Positions 33,001 to 44,500 of a DNA stretch of 64,000 bases are shown here, one piece after another. The notes below the pieces were generated by a model, which searched no databases, was not told the DNA's origin, and saw only the letters and a program-made list of their open reading frames with translations. Origin of the DNA: Limanda limanda. Its lineage: Eukaryota > Chordata > Actinopteri > Pleuronectiformes > Pleuronectidae. The stretch spans positions 14,772,940 through 14,836,939 of the forward strand of contig NC_083655.1 of assembly GCF_963576545.1 (NCBI RefSeq). Reading direction: 5' to 3'. Position 1 is the stretch's first letter. Every line of letters begins with the position of its first letter. The position numbers and the translations under genes are program-made.

Positions 33001-36000
33001 GTGTGTTTGGTCCGAGACAAAACAACTACAGCTACAATAATGAGTATCATTTTGATAACAGCATTGTTTGTTGAGGTTATTTTAAACTAAACATTTGAGG
33101 TTTTGCCGAATTGTTATATTGAGTGAACAGTTTAGAGCAGAGGTCTTCAACAGGGGGTCCGCGAACCCTAGGGGGTCCGTGGAGGTACTGCAGGGGGGTC
33201 GCGACATTTTTGGTTGAGACAATTTTTTATTTTTTTCAATTATTTTTTATTTATTTTCCAACCAATTTTTTTCCACAAATTGCCATCCGTCCAAGGTTAG
33301 ATAAGTTGTGTGCTACCCATCAGGGTCCGACATCTCACTAATTTGGGAGCCATTGTCTCTTCTACATGTATGTGCAAAATAAAAACATGAATCTGTGAAT
33401 TATTGTAATAGCTCAGTGTTGTATGCAAGACGTATGTTTATAAAAGGCAGTGGCACGGCCACTCTTTACCTTGCACATGTTTAAATTAAAAACATGAATA
33501 TATGAAACTGTGTAATATTTGAATAGTTTAGTATTGAATGCACAATAACAGGGTAGCTATGTTTATACATGGCACTAGGCCCAATTCAATATTAAACACA
33601 ATTTTATACAATATATACAGTATGGGGTCCCTGCTCCATCTCTCCACCAGTTTGGGGGTCCTTGGCCTGAAAAACGTTGAAGAGAACTACAGGGCCTATA
33701 TACATTGAGTGGAAGTTACATCAGTAGTGGTAGTTTAAAATCAGGTCTCTTTAGATACTGCAGTCTTCTGCAACTCAAATGCACCTAAAAATAAAACTAT
33801 ACTATAAAATTTTTATGAAAAATTATTAAATTGTTATCATATTTTAGACATAACACTATACTATGACATTTTTAATGAAAATGCTGATGCTGTACTACAC
33901 TATGATAAGTGTATACATTTTTTGATGCCTTAATATACCATTTTTATAATGATTTTGAAACCTTACTATACTGTAACATTTTGAAGGTAATTTTCGACGC
34001 CATCCTCTACTATGAAATTTGTATCATATTTTAGACGACAGTTTTAGGACAAATTTTACTTCTAATAGTGTTAAAACAAATTAGGAAAATTTAATTTAAA
34101 TTTAACTTCCTATACTATCATATTTTTATGACAATTTTGACTCCTTACACCTGTGAGACTTTTTGTTACATTTTTGATGCCCTACTCTACTATGACATTT
34201 GTAATGAAAATGTTGATGCCTTATTATACTGGGACATATTGAAGAAGACACCTTACTTTACCACTGAAAACTGACCTTTGGACCTCATCTGCTTTTTTCA
34301 GGGCTGCGACCAGCAGATGCTGGTGGACATGTTGCTGAGGCTCAAGTCAATACTTTACCTACCTGGAGACTTTGTGGTGCAGAAAGTGAATATATGCATG
34401 TGTGTGTTTCCCAGTTAATGACACACTTTGAAATTGCAGCAAGTGAGAACACTGCTGACGTCTGTGTTCCCATCCTGCGCTCTCTGCAGGGGGACATCGG
34501 TAAAGAGATGTACATCATTAAAGGTGGAGCAGTGCAGGTTGTGGGAGGACCTGACAACAGCATTGTGTTTGTCACACTGAAGGCCGGCTGCGTGTTTGGA
34601 GAAATCAGGTTAGGGTGCACATGTGTTAGTGACCACTACAAAATAATATAGTATGATTCAATACTGTCATTATTTGAGTCATCCATGAACAGCTTCATAT
34701 AAGTGCTTGGGTTTGTTCCCTGTGTTTGAATGCACTCATTGTAAGTTGCTTTGGAGAAAAGCGTCAGCTAAATGAAATGTAATGAATTACGTGATTTAAA
34801 AACTCTCCCCAGATGCAACCACATTTTTCTATTAAACAAAGCATATTCACATTCGGAAGTCTTTCTTAAAGGGACTCTTACCTTTGTTGCATTTGAGAAT
34901 TACAGCACATTCAAATCATCCCGCCTTCCTCCAATGCCCCACCCCCTCGTTCCCATCCGCGGTGTTTTTTTGAAGAAACTTTATTTACAAGCAGACTTAC
35001 AACCTACTGCCTCCGCGCACGCACGTGAGTTTTTGTTTACCAAAGCAATGGATTCGGATTCAGAAGCACCGGTAAGTTATATACATTCGGGCCCGCGCCT
35101 TGATTACGCGGGCCCGAATGCGCCACAAGAAGCAGACGGAAAACCTGCATGTCCATGCAGCAAACAGACAGGTCTGTCGGCCAATAAGGTCCTTCGGTCC
35201 GAAGAATTTTATTGGTTGAAGTTTTCACTAAAAAATATTATGAGAGTGAAATAATTGTTTGTTTTTACTCCTGGTGGGTCTGTCTTGCATTTTAGAGTGT
35301 CATAACCTTATTAATACCAATTTAACCTTATCCAAAAAAAGTGTAAAAATGCAACAAAGGTAAGAGTCCCTTTATGATTGCATTTGTAATAATTATCAAC
35401 TGCAGTCCAAAACCTTTGTTTTAACACTGGTATATTAACAAAGTGTGATGAAGGCAAGAGACCCAGTGATTTTTCTACATGGACACATTCATGCTTCTAA
35501 CCTTTCCTCCTCCCGACAGTTTACTGCAGTCTGCTAAGGACGGAGGAAACAGGCGCACAGCTAACGTCAAAGCACACGGCTTCGCCAACCTCTTTGTCCT
35601 GGAGAAGAAGGACCTGTTTGACATCCTCGTCCACTACCCCGAGTCTCAGAAAGTGCTGGCCAGGAAGGGAAGGTGAGTCACTGAAGTTTGATTGTGACTA
35701 TGGCTGTTCATTATAAATGTCACGACTAATTTATCCTCCCAAATTACATTCGATCAGATCCAACTTACACTAAATCAAAATAAATTAGCAGCTCATTGTT
35801 GATTGTGTCTGTGACTGCAAAGGCAACTGCTCAAAGCCAAAGGTCCTGCAGCTGCTAAAACCGCCCAGGAGAGGAAGAAAGGTCATACTCTGTTTGGAAC
35901 CAGACCGCAAACGCCCAAGTTGGTGAGACTGTTCAACGACATGCGCAAAGCAGGCTTCTTTGGAGGTCTCAAGGTAAACTTTTCATATTTAGAATCAATC

Positions 36001-36143
36001 AGCTTTGATTTGGTTGTCCGCAGCTTTTACTGATGAACTCTGGGTGCAGTCACCTTATCACCTACCGAGTATGGAGTCCTGATGTGATTTTTAATTAATT
36101 TATTGTCTTCTGTCAACAGAAAGCTGCAGCAGGGGCAAATTGA
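27017..36143 (+). CDS. cngb3: Cyclic-nucleotide-gated channel beta 3-like, copy 2
   Basis: Same role expected as copy 1. Exons: 27017-27109, 28391-28529, 29165-29222, 29714-29871, 29982-30281, 30376-30584, 30686-30736, 31174-31260, 31371-31435, 32089-32211, 32327-32468, 32608-32767, 32870-32967, 34302-34385, 34490-34608, 35520-35672, 35823-35973, 36120-36143; all phases agree and give 737 aa. N-terminus [18 protein letters not shown], then a Lys/Glu-rich exon 2, a short Ala/Pro exon 3, the CNGB3 motif ([20 protein letters not shown]), the coiled coil, S1-S6 with filter NIGGLPEP (442-449), the C-linker, and the nucleotide-binding domain with GGNRRTAN (R641, T642). The protein ends KKAAAGAN-like. 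Unlike copy 1, a 94-nt intron (30282-30375) splits DPFT|DRRY just before S1, and intron 10 is only 115 nt with no second pore exon. Introns 13 and 15 carry insertions absent from copy 3. Nearly identical to copy 3; no break seen, so presumed functional. Confidence 0.93.
27905..28110 (+). repeat. tRNA-derived SINE in intron 1 of copy 2
   Basis: It has a polymerase III A-box-like TGACCTAGGGGGTAGACTGG, a B-box-like GGCAGTTCAATCC, then the fish SINE body (GAAGTGTCTTGGCAAGATAC) and the tail TAAATCGCTTTGTACAAAAG, CGTCAGCCAAATGACATG. The corresponding intron of copy 3 (38660-39754) lacks it, so it inserted after the duplication or was lost from copy 3. Confidence 0.65.
28855..28945 (-). repeat. SINE head in intron 2 of copy 2
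   Basis: On the minus strand it reads GGTGGTTCGATCTCCTG preceded by AGCAGCTAAGCACC and followed by CTTGGGCAAG, the head of a tRNA-type fish SINE. It is shared with copy 3 (40232-40310), so it predates their duplication. Confidence 0.55.
31041..31068. repeat. (ATT)n microsatellite in intron 7 of copy 2
   Basis: Run of ATT units. It is absent at the matching place in copy 3, where an unrelated short segment sits instead (about 45,247-45,303). Confidence 0.85.
33138..33684 (+). mobile_element. hAT-like non-autonomous element in intron 13 of copy 2
   Basis: It starts CAGAGGTCTTCAACAGGGGG, with GGGGGTCCGTGG/GGGGTCGCGAC phrases typical of hAT termini. It ends GGCCTGAAAAACGTTGAAGA, whose reverse complement TCTTCAACG matches the left end without its first bases. 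Copy 3 has the uninterrupted site CAGTTTAGAGAACTACAGGG (about 47,350), so the 547-nt insertion is precisely bounded. The right terminus seems to have lost its last bases and duplicated target. No transposase frame is present. Confidence 0.7.
33780..34260. repeat. Degenerate ~60-nt tandem repeat in intron 13 of copy 2
   Basis: Irregular units built on CTATACTATGACATTTTTAA, GAAAATG-TGATGCC and ATCATATTTTAGAC recur about six to eight times. The same array is in intron 13 of copy 3, so it predates the duplication. Confidence 0.65.
34700..34790 (+). repeat. SINE tail in intron 15 of copy 2
   Basis: CATTGTAAGTTGCTTTGGAG followed by AAAAGCGTCAGCTAAATGAA and ATGTAATG is the 3' tail of the same SINE type as 27,905-28,110. 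It is shared with copy 3 (48,360-48,440). Confidence 0.6.
34869..35372. mobile_element. 504-nt MITE with perfect inverted repeats, TA target
   Basis: The left end AAGGGACTCTTACCTTTG continues to TTGCATT and is matched perfectly by the reverse complement of the right end (AATGCAACAAAGG ... GTCCCTT), giving about 25-nt terminal inverted repeats. TA flanks both sides. Copy 3 shows the empty site CTTTCTTAAGATTGCATTTG near 48,517. Inside is a perfect 14-nt-arm hairpin (35084-35097 with 35107-35120), CATTCGGGCCCGCG and its complement around a 9-nt loop. A short open start ATGGATTCGGATTC... runs into GGTAAGT, as if derived from a first exon. The TA target suggests the Tc1/mariner group. Confidence 0.8.
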
Positions 36144-37030
36144 GAACAGGACGTTCGATGCCACAGATCCACACTTTTACAAATCTCCGTCATTCTGAAT
36201 GATCCACCTTTCAACCACTGACTCAAAGTGACAGATCTGCCAGTCAAAATTATTCTACTTTTCATGTGATGCTCCTCAGCACACATGAAACCAGGTTGCA
36301 GAGCTGAAACAGGACAGCAGTAGTTATAATCTAATAATGTTCACCTTCTTTGGTATCTTGTCTTTAATAGACAAAGAAATCTCTGTTAAGCCACATGCTG
36401 CAGTTAATATTGTGTTTTAATTGTGCATATTGTAAATCATGTGTAATCTTTCCATATAAAATGTATTGAAAAGAATAGTTTGCTATGAAAAGCTTAGCTT
36501 GTATACTTGAGACTGAGGTTTCTAACTCCAGTCATTTAATTTGGATGTTTTAGATAGTTAAAGTTAAAGTATTCCTTTTTTACAATGAGCAGTGATGGCA
36601 TACATGGCTGAGCCGACCAGGAGCGCCATCGGCTGTTTGACAGGAGAATTTAAGTGAGGTGCCAGGCGCTTACTAACATTGGGACACTGAAGCAGTGTTT
36701 TTAATTCAGAGTAAAACACTAAACACTTGAAGATACAGAGAACTGGTTTATTTTTCTGATTATTTTTCAGGTAAACCACTCTGTCTCGCCACAGCCAAAA
36801 ACAAAGCAATGAAACACACCATATTATACAACTGAAAGATTAACATACATGACAGAATGGAAACAATATAATATAATATATTATTATAAGTATTCATAAT
36901 AGACTGTAAGATTCTATTACAATAGTCCGACAAATTATTACAATAAAACTCAAACAGAAAAAGGATTTAAACTAAAAGCCCAATTTACATATTTAAAATA
37001 TATGACATGCAATATTTGACAGACTGCTGC
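36144..37030 (+). other. 3' flank of copy 2 and junction with the copy 3 unit
   Basis: From the stop to about 36,760 the sequence is colinear with 49,259-49,780 after copy 3 (for example GAGCGCCATC-GCTG, ACACTGAAGCAGTGTTT, CAGAGTAAAAC). From about 36,774 it becomes colinear with 26,245 onward upstream of copy 2. The duplication junction therefore lies at about 36,740-36,775. No near-consensus poly(A) signal was found in the first 400 nt; copy 3 has ATTAAA at 49580 where copy 2 reads ATGAAA. Confidence 0.65.
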
Positions 37031-37038
37031 CCCTAGTG

Positions 37039-37760
37039 CAGGGGTGTCCAAACTTTTTGTCGCCGCTACGCCCCCCTGCCCTGGAGTGGACTGTTGACAG
37101 TCGCGTTGCTCAGGGCGGGGGGGCGTGGCGTGGTGGCGTTCTGAGGGACAGCTAGCAAGTCAGCAAAGCAATTCACTGCCAGACCACTAGGTGGAGTAAC
37201 GTTTTTTATCGAAGACAACCTTAGAGACACCTTCTTTGTGTGTGGCAGTCTTTGTCGACTGTTTATTACTTTTTCTGGAGGACAAATTTGTCCCTGATCT
37301 TTCTACACAGCTTCGTACACTCGTCGACCTGCAAACCGACGTCAGCCGAGATCTCCTTCCAGGAATTGCAGGTCATCTGCGTGTTCTTGTATTTAGTCAG
37401 TGACGGGTTATACAAGTGGTCATACTTTCAGATCTCTTCTGCCAAGTGCTCTTCTATTTGGTCCATATCCGCTCTTCTAAATCTTCCTTGGTTTCTGCCG
37501 GTATTATGGGGCATAGGATAGGAGCAAGGGCTCTTGCGTGCTTGCGTGCCCCTTCTTGCGTGTCTCTGAAAACGCAGAAGCATGCTCCGGCCTCTCCCCT
37601 GTCGAAGAAGCCTGGCCCCATAAAGCAAAACAAAGTGCTTTAAGTAAGTGCCATTTTTTTTTTTTTTTTATAAATTATATTTTTAGACATTGATGCGGGC
37701 CAATTAAAAATGGATGGCGGGCCGCGGTTGCCCCCGCGGCCCGTAGTTTGGACACCCCTA
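37039..37760. mobile_element. hAT-like element upstream of copy 3, with MADF relic
   Basis: Terminal inverted repeats CAGGGGTGTCCAAACT at the left and AGTTTGGACACCCCTA at the right are bounded by an exact 8-bp target duplication CCCTAGTG (37031-37038 and 37761-37768). The matching place upstream of copy 2 is the empty site GCCCCTAGTGGATACTGCC (about 26,425). An 8-bp duplication and CAGGGG termini are hAT hallmarks. The 722-nt body holds no hAT transposase but contains the MADF-like fragment listed next. Confidence 0.85.
37266..37466 (-). pseudogene. MADF (Myb/SANT-like) domain fragment inside the hAT element
   Basis: Minus-strand reading: MDQIEEHLAEEI, a TGA stop (37428-37430), then in the same frame KYDHLYNPSLTKYKNTQMTC and NSWKEISADVGL through KIRDKFVLQKK to tandem stops. 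The pattern YxHLY-(N/D)-P, K-(D/N)-xQ, W-x-EI and RDKF is that of MADF DNA-binding domains. One nonsense change breaks it. It may be the remnant of an accessory DNA-binding protein of the autonomous parent; that is inference. Confidence 0.6.
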
Positions 37761-38018
37761 CCCTAGTGGATACTGCCATTTATATACTATAGGAATATAC
37801 TGTATATTTTTTGTTTATGTGCATTCATTGGCTTTGTAGTGACAGCAGTAAAATGAAAATCTAATCAGAGACAACCCATCATTGTAAATACATTGATTGA
37901 TTTTGCTCAGTCAATTTGATCCCTGTCTGTATCTGCTTCAATAAACGACCCCGCTACTTCACACAGTTCACTTTCTTCCCTTTTCGCTGCGTCTGTGTCT
38001 GTCTGTGCCGTTCAGGTC

Positions 38019-38024
38019 TAATCC
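38019..38024 (+). promoter_or_regulatory. CRX/OTX-type core upstream of copy 3
   Basis: TAATCC in the context GGTCTAATCCCGTTAGCC, the counterpart of 26690-26695 upstream of copy 2. It is conserved mostly because the flank is a recent duplicate. CRX drives photoreceptor genes through this core, but the site lies about 550 nt from the start codon and was not tested. Confidence 0.25.
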
Positions 38025-38094
38025 CGTTAGCCAGACCGGGACGCTGCAGGGACTTATTCACTAAGTGGTTGTGGTTGTGTCTGCAGCCAGGACT

Positions 38095-38303
38095 GAAATA
38101 ACCTCAGCACGGCCTAATTTTACACTATCTACTGTGATCTCGTTACCACCTTCATAACCACATTCACTACTCATTCTTTCTGGAAACATGTCCGACCAGA
38201 AATGAAAATCTGTTTCAAAATCCCTAATGGCAGAATTAATAACAAGTGAACCCACTTTACTTGCAATTGTCAGTTTTTTTCATTATAAATCATGTTTTCC
38301 AAC
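38095..38303. other. ~209-nt insertion unique to the copy 3 upstream flank
   Basis: Upstream of copy 2 the sequence reads CAGCCAGGACAAATTGTAAA without a break. Here GCCAGGAC and AAATTGTAAA are separated by about 209 nt. No inverted repeats or clear target duplication were recognised. The origin is unknown. Confidence 0.6.
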
Positions 38304-38566
38304 AAATTGTAAAGTAATCAGGTCTAAGTGTTCCTTGTTCTGGTCTGGAGCCAGCCCTACAGTCGGGTTGCCCGCTGGTGATTGGCAGCTGAGCTACAGA
38401 CGCTGACCTGCTGTTGACTTCAGGGCGAAGAGGAGTTCCCAGAGGGCATTAATGAGTCTGGGAAATTGAATTCCCTCAGTCTGGTGTTTTGATGTTAGAC
38501 GAACACTCCTCAGCGAGAACACCTACGTACAGGCAGGCCTGTTCTCTGTAGCCCCAGCAGACCACC

Positions 38567-41500
38567 ATGCTCAGCAGGTTGAAAAGGCTTGTAGGGGCTC
38601 CAGAGCCCCCCCCTGCCCCGGCTGCAGACCCTCCTCCGGCCTCAGATCCACCAGCTAAGGTAAGACCCTGCTCTCTCTCTGATTCCTAAAATATTCATAT
38701 TAAATGAAACAGAAAATCACAGCATACATTTCAAGGCATTTTACAAAGTAGGGTTATGTGTTTATTTTACTCCCATCCAGAATAATGACATGAACAGTTA
38801 CACAACAGTTTGTTGAGTCAAATCTAAAAATAACTTCAAAAGATTTAAGCTTAATTTAAACCGAGACATTTTCTTGACAGTTATTATGTTTAAGTATGAA
38901 AATTTTTATTTGTTTTATATTTAGTATATTTATATATATATAAGTTACGTGTAGAATTATATGAGAACAACATATTATATAATGAAGCTTGATTTGGAAA
39001 ATCTTTCACTTTATACAGTTTGCTTGTGACGTTGAACTGTTGCTTCCATATTAGTTAATTATCAGTAATAAGAAATTAAATTCCAGACGTGAGTACTTGT
39101 GGCAAGATAATTATACATTGTGTATTTGATCTGACTTCCTTGATAGTTGAAATCAAACCGGTATAAAACTCTTTAAAGATTTCAGCTTCTTTTCCTCTGT
39201 TTTTAAAAGTTATATAATTAATTTACAAAACAAAGAGTAGTGGGCCACATGCTGGGCCCTGAGGAACCAGTAACCTGCATTAATCAAAGTGAGTTAAATT
39301 GAAAATGTAAAGGGTGTACGAAAAGTGTTTTAGCTTTATATAGATAAAATCACTATCTAACCGGTCAGCCTCTTGCCACCTGCTTGGCACACGGCCTCAT
39401 TAAGGTTATATTAAGGTAATTTCAGGGAAAGCCTCTGAAGCAGCTTGGCACTGACCTGGAGTAGAAGTAGCTCCAGCAGGGAGGGGAACCTGAAGGGCTG
39501 ATATAACTGGTTTTAAATGAGGCTGAATTCCTGCAGTTAAAGCTGAGAGGGAGGATAGTGAGGATTCATTTGATGCACTAGCTGCTATTACAATACCGTG
39601 AGCCTCCCCTTGCATATATAACAGTCATACTTGTCATTTTAGCATGTTTGAATACATTCTTTCACATGAACCAAAATAAATGAGTCATCATGTAAGGTTG
39701 AGCTTTGTCCTCTATTTGTTTTCAGATTGTTATTAAGGTGTTGCATGTTTACAGGAAGAAAAACCTCCTGAAAAGAAGGATGAAAATGAGCAGCCAAAGA
39801 AAGAGGAAGAAAAGGAAGAAGAAAAGAAAGAGGAGGAAAAGAAAGAGGACAAAAAAGAGGAGGGACAAAAAGAAGAAGCAAAGAAAGAAGAGGAGCCAAA
39901 GCCAGGTGAAGAAGTAGTTCAAGCTTGTTCAGTGTTAAACCAACAATAACATCACATCACATGTGTCAAATTTACCTTTTTAACACACATCGACCAGTGT
40001 CTAGTGTTATTTTCTCTATACTAGTTTTGGATAATGGAATCAGATTGTCTCATTGGTTCCTAATACTCCTACTTACACTTCACTGTTTGACCATAAGAGC
40101 AGAAAAAAGGCAGCAGGGAGTTGAACCACATATTCCTTCAGCATTTCTATAAGCAGCATTTTTTCTTCTATTGCAAAAACCGTTCACTGCCTGCACACAG
40201 ACATCAGGGGCAATTTGAGCCTTTCAGTAGCTCTCTTGCCCTTGGAGGAACAGGAGATCGAACCACCAACTTTCTGGTGCTTAGCTGCTGCTCAACACTC
40301 AAATTCCCTTCTCGGTTGTTGAGGTTAATTTTGACTTCACTTCAAAGAACAGGCATCTTTTGGAAGCAGCTGTTGAACTGATTGTATTGTTGCAGAATAA
40401 TTTCTGCAGAAACCAATGGAGAAACTGTCTGACTGGTCCTTGTCTGATCAGCTGCTTACGTTACCTTTTATTTGTTTTATTTTTCAGAAACTGCATGACA
40501 CATTCTGTTTTCATTTTCAGCTGCTCCTGCCGCTGCTGCTCCTGCTCCTGCTCCTTCCGCTGCTCCTGCTGCTGCTGCTCCTCCTGTCGATCCTGCCAAT
40601 CCAGAGGGTCCTGAAGGGTAAGAATTCATCATATACTGTATGTTGTGTACCCCACACAATATGATCAACCCAACACAGGATGAGTATAGATAACTACAGG
40701 TTCCATAGGACAGCACTTCAAATTAGGATTTTTATTTAATTTTGTTATCTTTTTTGTTTTGACTTCTCACATTCAAGATTAAAGGCAACATCAGACTTTC
40801 TATAACAGCAAATCTTGTGCATGACCCTCAAGAACAGATGAAATGTAACTTTTTTGATCCTCCATAGAGGAATTCCACAATCGAGTCAGCAGCTTACATG
40901 GAAGTAACAAGCTTCGACAAACCGGATTTATGTGGCTGGAGTTCAGCAGCACTAATGAATGCATTAGTTTACTCGCGATTCCAAATACAAGATATGAAAG
41001 TTATTTCACACTTTGCATAGTGAGATTTGTTTATTATCTATTCACTCAATGTTTTCGATGAGTGAACCTTTGAAGCAGCTTCTCTCATCTGTGTTTGCAA
41101 AAATGCAACAACATTTAGGAGTCAATGACAGGATAGCATCTCACTTTACAAAAATAAGGGTAGTGCTCAGCCTATAACATGAGTCTTCTCATGTCTTTAT
41201 AAAGCTTTAAGAAATGAACAGATCCTTCCTTTGTGGATTCCGATGCACTGGTGTTTGTTTTTTGAGTTCACTTTGGGAGCAGCTTTTGTTGTAAAGCAAG
41301 GTTTTGCAGATGCTCCTCTGTGATTCATTGTTAGTGAGCAGTGGCGATTTTAGGCTGAAATTTCTGGTGGGGCAATTTTGTATGACTTCATGTCACCGGC
41401 ACAAAAATAGAGGTAGCTGATTATTATAAGCAGTAGGCCTATATAGACCAGTAAGATATACTATGGGCTGCATTTTGAGTGCCAGCAGGGAGCAGAAATC

Positions 41501-44500
41501 CTATTTCATATAAATTTCCCATGCTTTAGCGCTCAGCCCGACACAAAGATGTTGCCTATAATACAGCATTAAAGTAAAATGATTGCAACAAAGTAAAAAG
41601 ATGAGACAGACACATAGCTCAAATAACTTGCATAATTTATTAATTTATTATTATCAACATGAGGACGACATGCACCAGCTTCATCTGCACAACACTTTGT
41701 GTTTCCTTCCCTAACTAAAGACGGCCTGCAACTGTTTAGAGTCATGGATAATAGAGTTAATTTCTATATTCATTATATATTATATATTCAAATGAACACT
41801 TATTAGAATAATGTTTATCTTTTGCTTTCTGATTTGATACACTTTAGATAAGAACCCAGTGTTTTATTTTTCTTCTTTGCCATAAGAGACAGAACACGGT
41901 CAGCACAGCTGTGTCCTTCAGGCTCGTCTGTACCTAATAAAATGATAGGAAACATAAAAGTATGGCATTATTGTAGAGGAAGTGTTACTTATGAACAAAG
42001 CTTGTATCCTTATTTTCTGTGGATATTCAACTACTGATTTTGAATTTGGTTTAGGATTAAACTGTGCACTACAAATACAATGAATGTAATGTATGGAGTT
42101 CTTCCACATTATTAGTATTGCATATATTATTTAATACATTATGTATATTTTGCAATACTTTACTTTGATTGTTTGTAAGTTATGAAAACATGTCTGTACC
42201 TGGAGTCAGTGTTGAAGTGATGACTCAGTGTTCAGTCTGGTTGGATTCCAGTTGTCTCATGTTTGACATCCTATAGGAACATTCAACAAAAATAAACAGA
42301 TATAGAAAGTTTAAAAGTTTATTACTTCAAAGTTCATCAGATTATAATCATTTCAGTTTAGGAAATAGGTGGTGGGTAAGATTAACAATGTAAAAGACTG
42401 ATAATAGTACTACTATAAATACTCACGTTTCAGCTGATCACAGTAAATCTGTTTCTGCAGAAAAATAATCTGTGTAACGTAGTCAAGTCAAATGGGTTGG
42501 CGAGTGAAATAACTTTACATTCAATTAGATATTTTACATGGGGGAGCTTATTCTCCAAACACACTCATCCTCATAAACTAACACTTCTCTCTGCTGGGTG
42601 GCCCGGATCATGTGGCTTGGTGCTCCCATGGCACAGGTCTGACGCTTGGCCAGTGGTGCCCACAGCAGAGAAGTACGGCGAGAGAAAAGCGTTTGACATA
42701 GCGAGCACACAGACAGAAACACACACGAATCAAATTACTTCAAAACAAGACTATAATGCTTGTGAGTCAAGTGTATTCACACACACATTCACGCTACTTT
42801 GCATATAAAATAAAATAAAATATATTTTTGCCACAAAGTTCAGATATGCAGTATTTAGGTTTCTGCACAACAGCGCTATCTGGTGGGGCTGTGCCCCTAA
42901 TGTAGAAACGCCACTGTTAGTGAGCCTGTATGGAAGGAAGGGGGACCTGGTAGAAACATCTATACCAGTATTATATAGGTGTCACCATCAGGCACTGATT
43001 TAGACCCTTTATTATAGCAAAGTCCTTATTAAAGTATTCATATATTACAATAATAATAAGCACCTTTCAAAACATGAACTTTTATTTCATATCTGCCACA
43101 GTTTAATCTCCATACATTGTGCACAACTCGTTGAATCATGTTGACATGATTAAAAGAGTTGCTTCATGTTTCCTCACGACACGCACAGTGTGTGGACAGT
43201 GTGTTTGCTGCAGTTACATGGTCCCACTGTGACACCTAAAGTAGAAAAGGAGCTTATGGGAGCTTAGTGGTATTTATTAAACAATTTATTTTGGTCTTTG
43301 CAGGTAACTTGTGTAATGTTTAGGCAAGAATTGAAATTGGCACGTCTCTATATCACAAAAGGGATTTTATATCTCATTAAAATGACAAAATCCTTTTTCT
43401 GTATAGAGGTTCAGATAAAAACTGAAAAGTCTTGCTAATGTCAGGACTTCTTATAAGCTAACGTAGAGCTGCTTTTCTGATTTTCTATTCTGTAACAGCA
43501 GATTGTTTGTGACAATAACAACATGACACTGCCACACAAGAAGGAACTGTCCCATTTATGCACAACTTCTATAGTCCTCATTCTAAACCCGCCTGTTTGG
43601 AATGGGCTGGTAGCTTCTCCTGTGTTAATGCTCCTGACTTACTTCACAATGTTTCCTTGTCATTAGTGAGTCCTCCTCAGACTCAGTTCTATAATATACT
43701 GTCACTTTTTATTTGATTGTGTGCAGCTTTTTATAAACAGTCTATGGTCCAAATTGGGCACTGCCCTTTTTTCTGGCAATTTCCTCCACAAGTGCCAAGT
43801 GTGAAGCCGATAAGATGAAAAGTTTACGAGATATGTCCACAACATACAGACAGATGTTTATGAAATTGGTTGGTAGATAATATTGAGACGGATCACAACT
43901 AAATATTGTTTTCTTTTCATGTTTTTAGAGAACAACCTGCACCTCCTCCACCACCTGTTGTCTACTTCCGCTACACAGATGATACACTCAGAGAGTTGAT
44001 CAAAAGGTTAAAAGAACGGACAGCGATGCTGAGAGAGAAAGCCATAGATCCTTACGCCACTTCTCCAGAAATCACCCCACCTGTCAGTAAGTACAGAAAA
44101 ATATCCAACAAAAAACCAAAGCATGGAGACAGGATAGAAGCTTGTAGACATAGAGAAAGAGCCACTTAACCCAACATCACTCCCTTTACCTGTTTAGCAC
44201 CTATCATGAAGAAGGAGGACTACATCAGGTTGAAGGAGGAGGAGCGGATAGCGAAAGAGGAAGCGGTTAAAAAGAAGGCAGAGGAGGCCATTAAAAAGGC
44301 GGAGGAGAAGAAGAAGAAGGATGAGGAGAAGAGGCTGGAGGCTGAGAAGAAAGCGGAGGAGGAGAGGCTGGCGGAAGAGGCCATGAAGAAAGTAAAGTTC
44401 CTCCCGGAAATCAGCTGCTCCTGCTTTGATGTCCTCATTCAGCCGATCGAGGAACTGATGGACTCGACCATTGGAACCACCATAGATCCTTTCACAGGTA

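Noticed and set aside
33780..34260. Regularly spaced repeats reminiscent of a CRISPR array
   Set aside because: Units are degenerate without constant-length spacers, and lie in an intron of a vertebrate gene.
42497..42808. Short open frames inside the nested hAT-like element as a transposase
   Set aside because: No hAT dimerisation motif, BED finger or catalytic pattern is recognisable.
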